A DNA stretch of 64,000 bases from Quadrisphaera granulorum. Lineage in GTDB: Bacteria; Actinomycetota; Actinomycetes; Actinomycetales; Quadrisphaeraceae. Where the stretch lies: assembly GCF_003149145.1 (NCBI RefSeq), contig NZ_QGDQ01000012.1:62001-126000 (forward strand), in the 5' to 3' direction. Positions 52,464-60,115 of the stretch are shown here, in pieces. The translations under genes and the position numbers were made by a program. The notes beneath the pieces were generated by a model. The model was not told where the DNA came from and ran no database searches. It saw nothing but the letters and a program-made list of their open reading frames with translations. The stretch's first letter is position 1, and every line of letters begins with the position of its first letter.

Positions 52464-54505
52464 GCGGCGCCCGGCCGATCCCGGCCCCCCGACCCGGAGG
52501 ACCTGGCGGCCCGGGAGGACCTGGGGGCCCCGGCATGCGCCGGGGCCCGATGGGCGGCGGCGGGATGATGGGCATGGCGATGCCGGCCGAGAAGTCGAAG
52601 GACTTCTGGCCCAGCACCCAGCGGCTCCTCGCGCGGCTGCGGCCGGAGCGGGCGTGGATCGCGTTCGTCGTCGTCGTCGGAACCGCCTCGGTGGCCCTGG
52701 CGGTGGCGGGCCCAAAGCTGCTCGGCAGGGCCACCGACCTCGTGGTGGCCGGGGCGGTTGGCGTGCGGTTCCCCGAGGGGACCACGCGAGACGCCGTGCT
52801 GGCCCAGCTGCAGTCCGCAGGGCAGGGGTCGGAGGCCGACTTCCTGCGCACGGTCGACTTCACGCCCGGCCAGGGCGTCGACTTCGGGGCGCTTGGTGCG
52901 CTGCTGACCCTGGTGCTCGCGCTGTACGTCGCGTCCAGCCTGCTCGGGTGGCTGCAGGGGTACGTGCTCGCCGGCGTGACGCAGCGGACGGTCTACCGGC
53001 TCCGGGAAGACGTCGAGCGCAAGATCAACGCCCTGCCGCTCTCGCACCTCGACCGCACGCCCCGCGGTGAGCTGCTCAGCCGCGTCACCAACGACATCGA
53101 CAACATCTCCCAGACCGTGCAGCAGACGCTGAGCCAGCTCGTGACGTCGCTGCTGACGGTGGTCGGGGTGATCGTCATGATGGTGTGGATCTCGCCGGTG
53201 CTCGCGCTCGTGGCGCTGGTCACCATCCCGCTGACGGTGGTGGTGACGGGGTTCATCGCCAAGCGGTCGCAGAAGCTCTTCGTGGCCCAGTGGAAGCACA
53301 CCGGTGAGCTCAACGCGCAGGTCGAGGAGGCCTACACCGGCCACGCACTGGTCAAGGTGTTCGGGCGGCGCCGGGAGGTGGCGGACCGCTTCGCCGTGAC
53401 CAACGGGCAGCTGCACGACGCCGCCTTCGGCGCGCAGTTCGTGTCCGGGCTGATCATGCCGGCGCTGACGTTCGTGGGGAACCTCGTCTACGTGGGCATC
53501 GCCGTCGTCGGTGGGCTCATGGTGGCTGGTGGCTCGCTGCGCATCGGTGACGTGCAGGCGTTCGTCCAGTACTCCCGCCAGTTCACGCAGCCGCTGGCGC
53601 AGCTCGGGTCGATGGCCAACCTCCTGCAGTCGGGGGTGGCCAGCGCGGAGCGGGTGTTCGAGCTGCTCGACGCCGAGGAGCAGTCGCCGGACTCGGCGGC
53701 GTCCGCCTCAGCGCTGGTCGACGGTCCGGGGCGGCTGGAGTTCGAGCGCGTCTCGTTCAGCTACGCCACCGATCCGGGAGTCGAGCCGCTGATCGAAGAC
53801 CTGTCGCTGGTCGCCGAGCCAGGCCAGACGGTCGCCATCGTCGGACCCACCGGCGCCGGCAAGACCACGCTGGTCAACCTCATCATGCGGTTCTACGAGG
53901 TGGACGGCGGTCGGATCCTCCTGGACGGCGTCGACGTGCGCGACCTGCCCCGGGCCGCCCTGCGGGCAGCGACCGGCATGGTGCTGCAGGACACGTGGCT
54001 GTTCGGCGGCACCATCCGCGACAACATCCGCTACGGACGCCCCGACGCCACCGAGGCCGAGGTCGAGCAGGCCGCCCGTGACGCGCTCGCGGACCGGTTC
54101 GTGAGGTCTCTGCCGGACGGGTACGACACCGTCATCGACGACGAGGCCTCCAACCTCTCCGCGGGCGAGCGGCAGCTGCTCACCATCGCGCGGGCGTTCC
54201 TGCGGCGGCCCAAGCTGCTCATCCTCGACGAGGCCACCAGTTCGGTGGACACGCGCACCGAGCTACTGGTCCAGCGGGCCATGAGCGAGCTGCGCAAGGA
54301 CAGGACGGCGTTCGTCATCGCCCACCGGCTCTCGACCATCCGCGACGCCGACCTCATCCTCGTCATGGAGGCGGGCCGGCTGGTGGAGCAGGGCACGCAC
54401 GCCGAGCTGCTGGCCGCGGGCGGCGCGTACGCGCGGCTGTACGAGGCGCAGTTCGCCGCACCGACCGACCAGGGCGCCGCTTCGTCTGCTCCCGCTGCTC
54501 GCTGA
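52460..54505 (+). CDS. ABC exporter half-transporter with active ATP site (subunit 2)
   Basis: A 681-residue partner of the preceding gene. A Gly/Pro-rich N-terminus (PGGPGGPGGPGGPGMRRGPM) precedes six membrane helices, an extended extracytoplasmic loop after the first helix, and an ATPase domain. Walker A is GPTGAGKTT, Walker B LLILDEATSSVD with intact Glu, and the H-loop FVIAHRLSTI is intact. The signature is LSAGERQL rather than LSGGQ, which complements the degenerate site of subunit 1. Such pairs export lipids or drugs; the substrate is unknown. GTG 52460 overlaps the upstream stop. Confidence 0.92.
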   Translation: MSGARPIPAPRPGGPGGPGGPGGPGMRRGPMGGGGMMGMAMPAEKSKDFWPSTQRLLARLRPERAWIAFVVVVGTASVALAVAGPKLLGRATDLVVAGAVGVRFPEGTTRDAVLAQLQSAGQGSEADFLRTVDFTPGQGVDFGALGALLTLVLALYVASSLLGWLQGYVLAGVTQRTVYRLREDVERKINALPLSHLDRTPRGELLSRVTNDIDNISQTVQQTLSQLVTSLLTVVGVIVMMVWISPVLALVALVTIPLTVVVTGFIAKRSQKLFVAQWKHTGELNAQVEEAYTGHALVKVFGRRREVADRFAVTNGQLHDAAFGAQFVSGLIMPALTFVGNLVYVGIAVVGGLMVAGGSLRIGDVQAFVQYSRQFTQPLAQLGSMANLLQSGVASAERVFELLDAEEQSPDSAASASALVDGPGRLEFERVSFSYATDPGVEPLIEDLSLVAEPGQTVAIVGPTGAGKTTLVNLIMRFYEVDGGRILLDGVDVRDLPRAALRAATGMVLQDTWLFGGTIRDNIRYGRPDATEAEVEQAARDALADRFVRSLPDGYDTVIDDEASNLSAGERQLLTIARAFLRRPKLLILDEATSSVDTRTELLVQRAMSELRKDRTAFVIAHRLSTIRDADLILVMEAGRLVEQGTHAELLAAGGAYARLYEAQFAAPTDQGAASSAPAAR

Positions 54506-54599
54506 CGCTGGCCGTTGGTTGCTGGACGACGACGACGACGGGCGCGGGCGCGGTCGGCCGTCGGCCGCTGCGCTGGGCCGACCCGCCTCATCAGCCGGA

Positions 54600-54692
54600 A
54601 TTCCGCCCCTTCGCGCGAGTTCCCGCCCCATCGCGTCCCTCGATGGGGCGGGAACTCGGTTCATGGGGCAGGAACTCGGGCGAAGGGGCGGA
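54600..54692. repeat. Inverted set of CCCGCCCC/GGGGCGGG units
   Basis: GAGTTCCCGCCCCAT (54617-54631) faces ATGGGGCGGGAACTC (54643-54657) and ATGGGGCAGGAACTC (54663-54677). An outer pair TTCCGCCCCTTCGC (54601-54614) and GCGAAGGGGCGGA (54680-54692) encloses them. It is the most regular nested set of its type and lies between convergent genes. Confidence 0.8.
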
Positions 54693-54712
54693 TCGGCGGA
54701 TTTCCGCCGTGC

Positions 54713-55099
54713 TCAGAAGGCGTCGCCCGTGCGCCAGGGCATCTGCTGCAGCACGAGGGAGTTGCCGTCCGGGTCGTGCAGGCCCGCGTAGAGCACGCCG
54801 CCGCCAGCGTCGGTGATGTCGCCGACGTCAACGCCCCGGCCGAGCAGCTCAGCGCGGGCGGCCTCGATGTCGTTGACCACGAGGTGCAGGCCGCGCACCG
54901 ACCCTGGCTCGCCGCCGTACACGGGCAGGCCGGTGCCGAAGCCGAGCGAGCAGCTAGAACCCGGAGGTGTCACCTGCACCACGCGGATGCCCGGTGCGGG
55001 GGTGACGTCGACGTCGACGGTGAAGCCGAGACTGTCGGCGTAGAAGGCCTTGGCGGCGTCGACGTCGGAGACGGGCAGCGGCACCAGCTCGAGCTTCAT
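54713..55099 (-). CDS. VOC (glyoxalase/dioxygenase-fold) protein
   Basis: A 128-residue protein with the vicinal-oxygen-chelate fold: KLELVPLPVSDVDAAKAFYADSLGF at the start, RVVQVTPPGSSCSLGFGTGL, and a second half RGLHLVVNDIEAARAELLGRGVDV ending GLHDPDGNSLVLQQ. Metal ligands are not all evident. The group includes many small actinobacterial proteins of unknown substrate. ATG 55099 is taken; GTG 55105 is two codons upstream. Confidence 0.82.
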   Translation of the reverse strand: MKLELVPLPVSDVDAAKAFYADSLGFTVDVDVTPAPGIRVVQVTPPGSSCSLGFGTGLPVYGGEPGSVRGLHLVVNDIEAARAELLGRGVDVGDITDAGGGVLYAGLHDPDGNSLVLQQMPWRTGDAF

Positions 55100-55148
55100 G
55101 TCCACGGGATCCAGCCTGGCATGGAGGCCCGACCGCCCGGTGGCGCAG

Positions 55149-55279
55149 AGGCAGGCGCGTCATCGTCGGTGTGGGAGGCGCCTGCCTGCTCGATGACGGG
55201 GGAGCCTCAGGCCCGGTGGGGAGCCTGATGTCCGCTTCCAGGGCCGGATGCGGACGGGAGGCTCCTCACCGGACGTCCG
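55149..55279. repeat. Cluster of interlocked inverted repeats before the aldo-keto reductase
   Basis: AGGCAGGCGC (55149-55158) and CGTCATCG (55158-55165) are followed by their complements in the same order, GCGCCTGCCT (55178-55187) and CGATGACG (55191-55198). The two pairings therefore interlock rather than nest. GGAGCCTCAGG and GGGGAGCCTGATG then face GGGAGGCTCC, and GGACGTCC at 55271-55278 is palindromic. No gene is seen in the 293-nt gap. Confidence 0.6.
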
Positions 55280-55401
55280 ATTCCCCACTCGCGCTGGCCG
55301 AGTGGCGCAAACTCGCTTGATCGTGGGCGGGGGCTGCTGGCCGTCGTCGTCCCAGGGTCCTCTGAGAGCGTTCACAGCGGGCGGGTCGTAGCGTGCGGAC
55401 C

Positions 55402-56409
55402 ATGACGACGATGGAGACGCGGACGCTCGGGCGCACCGGAGCGCAGGTCAGCGTGATCGGCCTGGGGTGCTGGCAGATCGGCGGCGGCTGGGGCGACGTC
55501 AGCGACGCCGACGCCACGGCCACGTTGCATGCGGCGTTGGAAAGCGGCGTCACGCTCTTCGACACCGCGGACGTGTACGGCGACGGGCGCAGCGAGCAGC
55601 TCATCGGGCAGTTCCTGCGGGAGCTGCCCGAGACGGACCGGCCGTTCGTGGCCACCAAGTGCGGGCGTCGCGCCGACCCGCACGTGCCGGCGGCGTACAC
55701 CGCGGAGAACCTCCGCGCGTGGACGGACCGGTCGCGGAAGAACCTCGGCGTGGAGCGGCTCGACCTCGTGCAGCTGCACTGCCCGCCGACCCCGGTGTAC
55801 TCCGACGACGCCGTGTACGACGCCCTCGACAAGCTCGTGGCCGACGGCGCCATCGCCGCGTACGGCGTCTCGGTGGAAACCGTCGAGGAGGCGCTGACGG
55901 CGATCGCCCGTCCTGGTGTGGCGAGCGTGCAGATCATCCTCAACGCGTTCCGGCGCAAGCCGCTGGAGCGGGTGCTGCCTGCGGCGGCCGAGGCCGGTGT
56001 CGGGATCCTCGCGCGCGTGCCGCTGGCGTCGGGGCTGCTCACGGGCAAGTACGACGAGAGCACGCAGTTCGGCGACGACGACCACCGGAGCTTCAACCGC
56101 AACGGCGAGCAGTTCGACAAGGGTGAGACGTTCTCGGGCGTCCCGTACGAGGTGGGCGTGGCGGCGGCGCGCAAGGTCGCGGCGCTCGCGAGCGAGGCCG
56201 GGGACGGTGTCACCACGGCCCAGCTCGCGCTGCGGTGGATCCTCGACCAGCCCGGCGTGACCGCCGCCATCCCCGGGGCCCGCAACCCCGAGCAGGCCCG
56301 CGGCAACGCTGCCGCGGCGTCGGTGGCGCCGCTCGACGACGACGTGCTGGCAGCTATCGAGCGCATCTACGACGAGCGCATCCGCGAGCACGTCCACGCC
56401 ACCTGGTGA
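55402..56409 (+). CDS. Aldo/keto reductase
   Basis: A 335-residue NADPH-dependent oxidoreductase of the TIM-barrel aldo-keto family. Motifs are TLGRTGAQVSVIGLGCWQIGGGWG, LFDTADVYGDGRSEQLIG (catalytic Asp and Tyr), FVATKCGRRAD (Lys) and LDLVQLHCPP (His). The C-terminal cofactor region is AAIPGARNPEQARGNAAAA. Closest in style to the aryl-alcohol/YajO-type group. ATG 55402 follows a TAGCGT -10-like box by eight bases and may be leaderless; GTG 55393 would extend it by three residues. Confidence 0.9.
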   Translation: MTTMETRTLGRTGAQVSVIGLGCWQIGGGWGDVSDADATATLHAALESGVTLFDTADVYGDGRSEQLIGQFLRELPETDRPFVATKCGRRADPHVPAAYTAENLRAWTDRSRKNLGVERLDLVQLHCPPTPVYSDDAVYDALDKLVADGAIAAYGVSVETVEEALTAIARPGVASVQIILNAFRRKPLERVLPAAAEAGVGILARVPLASGLLTGKYDESTQFGDDDHRSFNRNGEQFDKGETFSGVPYEVGVAAARKVAALASEAGDGVTTAQLALRWILDQPGVTAAIPGARNPEQARGNAAAASVAPLDDDVLAAIERIYDERIREHVHATW

Positions 56410-56416
56410 CCAGCCG

Positions 56417-57100
56417 GTGACCAGCGTCGGCGTGCCCTCGCCCGGGCAGGACGGCGTCGCTCGTCCCGCCCGGCCGTGGGGCGCGCCCGGGCGCTGGTGG
56501 CCACGATGGGCGTGGGGTAGCGAGCTCGCCCTCGCGTACTCCGGCCTCGTGGTCGTCGTTGCGGTGGTGCTCAGCCAGCTGGCGCCCGCGGCGCATCGCG
56601 CGGCAGTGCTCGCGGCGAGCACCAACCTCGAGAACCTCCGGCACACGCCGGCTGCGGTGCTGCTGTTGTCCGCGTTCGTCGTGCAGACCCGCGCCGAGGT
56701 GCTGCTGCTCGTGCCGCTCGTCGTCGTCATGACGCTGTGCAGCCGTTGGATCGGGCGCTCGTCCACGGTGGTCGCGGCACTGTTCGGGCACGTCGGCGCC
56801 ACGCTGCTCGTCGCGACGTTCCTGGCGGCCGGGGTGAGGCGCGGGTTCGTCTCGCACAGCGTCGTGACGGCGCCGGACGTCGGCGTCAGCTACGCCCTCG
56901 CGGGGGTGGCGGGGCTGCTCGCCGCCGTCGTCCCGCGGTGGTGGCGGTGGGTTTACGTGGTCGGAGGGCTGGCGACGCTCGTGGTGCTCATCAGTGCCGA
57001 CACCGACTTCACCAACGTCGGTCACCTGCTCGCGTTCACGACGGGCCTTGGCCTTGCCGTGGTCTCCGTCCCGTCCCGCCCTCGCATCGTCTCGCCGTGA
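56417..57100 (+). CDS. Rhomboid-like membrane protein
   Basis: A 227-residue protein with about six hydrophobic segments. It shows the actinobacterial rhomboid-like pattern STNLENLRHTPAAVLLLSAFVV (a conserved leading motif), LFGHVGATLLVATFL, DVGVSYALAGVAGLLA and NVGHLLAFTTGLGL. The Ser in GVSYA and the His in GHLLA sit where the protease dyad would be, although the Ser motif is not the canonical GxSG. It may be protease-competent or a pseudoprotease. Its TGA stop is contributed by the CCGTGATCATGG of repeat locus 5. Confidence 0.75.
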   Translation: MTSVGVPSPGQDGVARPARPWGAPGRWWPRWAWGSELALAYSGLVVVVAVVLSQLAPAAHRAAVLAASTNLENLRHTPAAVLLLSAFVVQTRAEVLLLVPLVVVMTLCSRWIGRSSTVVAALFGHVGATLLVATFLAAGVRRGFVSHSVVTAPDVGVSYALAGVAGLLAAVVPRWWRWVYVVGGLATLVVLISADTDFTNVGHLLAFTTGLGLAVVSVPSRPRIVSP

Positions 57101-57181
57101 TCATGGGCGGTCGGCCACCCGGTGAGGTGGCCGACCGTCCATGATCACGTTGGGAAAGTGCTTCGGAAGTCCATGATCACG
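57095..57181. repeat. GTGATCATGG repeat, locus 5
   Basis: The left unit CCGTGATCATGGGCGGTCGG pairs with its complement ending at 57149 around loop CGGTGA, with one or two mismatches. A third unit CGGAAGTCCATGATCACG lies at 57164-57181, after GTTGGGAAAGTGCTT. It overlaps the rhomboid-like gene stop codon. The remaining 140 nt to the permease gene hold no clear signal beyond a ribosome site. Confidence 0.92.
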
Positions 57182-57320
57182 TTGGGGAAGTGGGGGTGGG
57201 CTGCGCTGTGCGGAATCCGGACAGCGCGTGCGTCCGGCGGATGGTGGCCCTCCCGCGCCGTCCCTAGCGTCCGGGGTCACCTCGACCAGCTCGAGCCACC
57301 CTCTCCCTGAAGGACGGACG

Positions 57321-58769
57321 ATGGCTGACAGCACTCCCACGGATGCGGCCCTGCGGAGCCGCATGGAGGACCACGCGCTCACCGCGGTCCCCGAGTCCGA
57401 GCGCCGCTCGGGCTGGGGCCTGATGACCAACACCGCCGGCATCGCCTCGACCCTCATCCAGCTCGCCATCGGCGGCACCGTCACGCTGATCGCCGGTGTG
57501 TGGGCGGGCCTGGCGGCGGGCGTCGTCGTCGCCATCTTCGGTGGTGTTCTGGGGTGGCTCGTCGGGCACGTGTCGTACCGGTCGGGCACGTCCAGCACGG
57601 TGACCGCGCGCTTCTACGGGCTGGGCACGCGTGGCTCGGCGCTGGCCTCCCTGATCTTCGCGTTCATGATCCTGGGCTTTCTCGCGCTGGAGAACGCGTT
57701 GCTCTACTACGGCACGCTGTTCATGTTCGGATGGGCGCCGACGACGGCGAACGCCATCGCCATCTACGGGCTGCTGACGCTGGCGTGGATCGGGCTGACC
57801 GTCTTCGGGTTGCCGATCGTGCAGCGCACCTCGACGGTGCTGCTGGTCGCGTTCGTGGCGCTCACGGTGGTCCTGACGTTCGTGGCGCTCAACCAGTCCG
57901 GGATGACGCTGGGTCAGGTGTTCTCCGGCGGTCCGGTGGTGCCGGGCTTCGACAGTGACGTCACCCGGTTCACCACGGTGCTCTCGATTCTCGCGGGTTC
58001 AGCGGGGGCGCTGGCTCTTGTCGACGCCGACTTCGCGCGGTACGCCCGCTCCACCAAGGACGTCGGCATCCTCGCCGTCGGTGGCGCGATCATGATCGAC
58101 GTCGTTGCCGTGGTCCTCGGGACGGTCATCGTGCACGCCGGCTCGGGTGTCGTCACCGAGTTCCTCACGGCCAACCCGGCCGTGGCAGCCACCCAGGGTG
58201 GCGAGACGGTGGCCGACAAGGTGGCGTGGATGATCGCCAACAATGCGGGCGCGTTCTTCGTGGTGCTGGCCGGTGGGCTCGGCTTCGTGCTGATGTACGT
58301 CGCGCAGGTCAAGGCGCAGGTGCTCAACACCTACAGCGGGTCGCTGGCGCTGACCAACCTCGCTGACGGCATCGTCGGGCGAAGCCCCAGCCGGGTGGTC
58401 ATGGTGGTGATCGGCAACCTCGTGGCGCTGGCGATGGTCGCCGGAGACATCCTCGGCCTCATCGGCAGCTACCTGGGTCTCCTGGGCGTCACGACGACGG
58501 CGCTGGCCAGCGTGATCATCGCTGACTTCTTCATCGTTCGCGGACGGCGCGTGGCCCACCCGGCGGAGACCGAAGCGGTGAACTGGGCCGGTGTCCTCTC
58601 CGTGGTCGGTGCTTCGGTGCTCGGCGGGGTGCTGCAAGAGACCGGTGTCACGCCGCTGGGCTTCGTGGTGGCGCTCGTGGCGGTGCTCATCGCATACCCG
58701 GTGCTGCGCACGACCGTGCTCAAGCCGGCGAGTTCCCAGGTGGCTGCGCCCCGCGTGCCTGTCCCCTGA
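57321..58769 (+). CDS. NCS1-family nucleobase/cofactor permease
   Basis: A 482-residue transporter with about twelve membrane helices. The NCS1 (cytosine, uracil, allantoin, thiamine) signature appears as SGWGLMTNTAGIASTLIQLAIGGTVTL at the start, VDADFARYARSTKDVG in the middle (the ADYARY-type motif) and NTYSGSLALTNLADGIVG. The end carries FIVRGRR. It probably imports a pyrimidine-, purine- or hydantoin-like ring compound with sodium or protons. Neighbouring oxidation and hydrolysis genes fit use of the imported ring. ATG 57321 follows AAGGACGG. Confidence 0.88.
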   Translation: MADSTPTDAALRSRMEDHALTAVPESERRSGWGLMTNTAGIASTLIQLAIGGTVTLIAGVWAGLAAGVVVAIFGGVLGWLVGHVSYRSGTSSTVTARFYGLGTRGSALASLIFAFMILGFLALENALLYYGTLFMFGWAPTTANAIAIYGLLTLAWIGLTVFGLPIVQRTSTVLLVAFVALTVVLTFVALNQSGMTLGQVFSGGPVVPGFDSDVTRFTTVLSILAGSAGALALVDADFARYARSTKDVGILAVGGAIMIDVVAVVLGTVIVHAGSGVVTEFLTANPAVAATQGGETVADKVAWMIANNAGAFFVVLAGGLGFVLMYVAQVKAQVLNTYSGSLALTNLADGIVGRSPSRVVMVVIGNLVALAMVAGDILGLIGSYLGLLGVTTTALASVIIADFFIVRGRRVAHPAETEAVNWAGVLSVVGASVLGGVLQETGVTPLGFVVALVAVLIAYPVLRTTVLKPASSQVAAPRVPVP

Positions 58770-58784
58770 CCCTCACGCTTCCCA

Positions 58785-58986
58785 CCGTGATCGAGCCTGT
58801 TGCGAAATGGCCATTTCGGGCCCTTCGGCGCATGAGGGCAAAGCTCTGACCTGCGGTGATTCTCAGCGCAGGTCGCCTCAGATCGCATTTCGCAACAGGC
58901 TCGATCATGGACGGTCGGCCACCCGCAAGAGGTGGCCGACCGTCCATGATCACGGTGGGAAGTGTTTCGGAAGTCCATGATCACGG
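58785..58986. repeat. GTGATCATGG repeat, locus 6, nested with a second inverted repeat
   Basis: A perfect 21-bp inverted repeat (58789-58809 and 58886-58906, beginning GATCGAGCCTGTTGCGAAAT) encloses a 76-nt loop. The loop includes CGAAATGGCCATTTCG (58803-58818, a perfect palindrome sharing bases with the left arm). Its right arm ends in CGATCATGG, the first unit of a locus-5-like element: CGATCATGGACGGTCGGCC, its complement ending near 58955, and a third CGGAAGTCCATGATCACGG at 58968-58986. It fills the gap between convergent permease and AraC genes. Confidence 0.92.
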
Positions 58987-58991
58987 AGGGG

Positions 58992-60026
58992 TTAGCGAGT
59001 GCGGCGCAGGGTGGCGCTGGGAGACTCGCCGAAGGCCTCCCGGTACTGCACCGACAGCCGGCCCAGGTGCGTCAGCCCCCAGCGGGCCGCGGCCTCGGTG
59101 ACGGACTCGGCAGCCCCGGCCGACAGGTCTTCCCGCACGCGGTGCAGCCGTACGGTCCGCAGGTGGGCCATCGGCGTCTCGCCGAGGTGCTGGGCGTAGC
59201 CCGCCTGCAGCGCCCGGACCCCCACGCCCACCGCGGCGGCGATGTCGGCCGTGGTCAGCGGCTCGTCGCAGTGCTCCTCCACGTACCGCACCGCGCGCGC
59301 CACGCAGCTGCGGTTGGCGGCGGCGCGCAGCGCGCCCGGCTCCTCGCCCCCGCTGGCGGCGTGCTGCGCGCTGATCAGGGAGTCGACCAGGGCGACGGCG
59401 AGCGACCGCGTGGCCAGCGGCACCGGGCCGGCGCTGCCGAGCGCCTCGACGTCGTCGAGGGCCACGTCGAGCAGCCGGCGGAACGCCGCTCCGGCGCCCG
59501 TGGTCAGGTCCAGGACGGGTGCGATCCCAGCCCCCGCTGTGGCCCGCCCCGCGAGCCCGGCCAGGCCCGCCATCTCCCGCCGACGGTGCACGAGCGCCGA
59601 CGGCACCTGCAGCATCACGCGCGGGGTGCCCGGGGCGTACCGCATCCGCCACGGCGAACCGGGCCCGCACACCAGGGCCGACCCGACGACGGCGACACCG
59701 CGCCGCGTGCCACGACCGCCACCGCCGTCGTCCACCGACGCCGCCCCCGCCAGGGGGACCTGCACGAGCCAGAACGGCATCCCCGCCACGCGTACCTCGA
59801 CGTCGGAGCCGTAGTCGATCCAGTGCAGCGCCACCTCCGCGAAGGGCGCGCGGTGGTGGCGCAGTGAGAAGCCACCTCGGCCGCGCTCGTCGTCGTCGTG
59901 AGCCCACCGACCGCGGGGGAAGAGGTCGTGAGGGCACAGCTCACCCGCGACGCCCTCGCGGGCCTCGTCGAGGTCGGTGGTGGCCAGTAGTCGGTGCGCC
60001 GCGAGGCGCGGGGTGAGGACGTTCAC
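58992..60026 (-). CDS. AraC-family regulator of the catabolic cluster
   Basis: A 344-residue regulator. The N-terminal half resembles AraC_binding_2 sensing domains (VNVLTPRLAAHRLLATTDLDEAR, FWLVQVPLAG). The C-terminal 100 residues are two helix-turn-helix units: EPLTTADIAAAVGVGVRALQAGYAQHLGETPMAHLRTVRLHRVREDL and TEAAARWGLTHLGRLSVQYREAFGESPSATLR (in part). GTG 60026 has GGAGG upstream. It is divergent from the flavin monooxygenase gene. Three copies of a shared motif at cluster promoters are its likely binding sites. Confidence 0.87.
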   Translation of the reverse strand: MNVLTPRLAAHRLLATTDLDEAREGVAGELCPHDLFPRGRWAHDDDERGRGGFSLRHHRAPFAEVALHWIDYGSDVEVRVAGMPFWLVQVPLAGAASVDDGGGGRGTRRGVAVVGSALVCGPGSPWRMRYAPGTPRVMLQVPSALVHRRREMAGLAGLAGRATAGAGIAPVLDLTTGAGAAFRRLLDVALDDVEALGSAGPVPLATRSLAVALVDSLISAQHAASGGEEPGALRAAANRSCVARAVRYVEEHCDEPLTTADIAAAVGVGVRALQAGYAQHLGETPMAHLRTVRLHRVREDLSAGAAESVTEAAARWGLTHLGRLSVQYREAFGESPSATLRRTR

Positions 60027-60063
60027 GGGACCTCCGTCAGTGGAGAACCTCGACTGGACAGTG

Positions 60064-60083
60064 CGTCGCTCGCGGGATAGCGG
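60064..60083. promoter_or_regulatory. AraC-site candidate 1 (CGCTnnCGGGATAG motif)
   Basis: CGTCGCTCGCGGGATAGCGG lies between the divergent AraC and flavin monooxygenase genes. It shares the CGCT-n2-CGGGATAG core with the sites at 63057 and 63095. The GGGATAG is 9 nt before GTG 60089 and 36 nt before ATG 60116. Confidence 0.55.
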
Positions 60084-60115
60084 GCCCCGTGGGCATGCGC
60101 GCATCCTCCCGCAGC

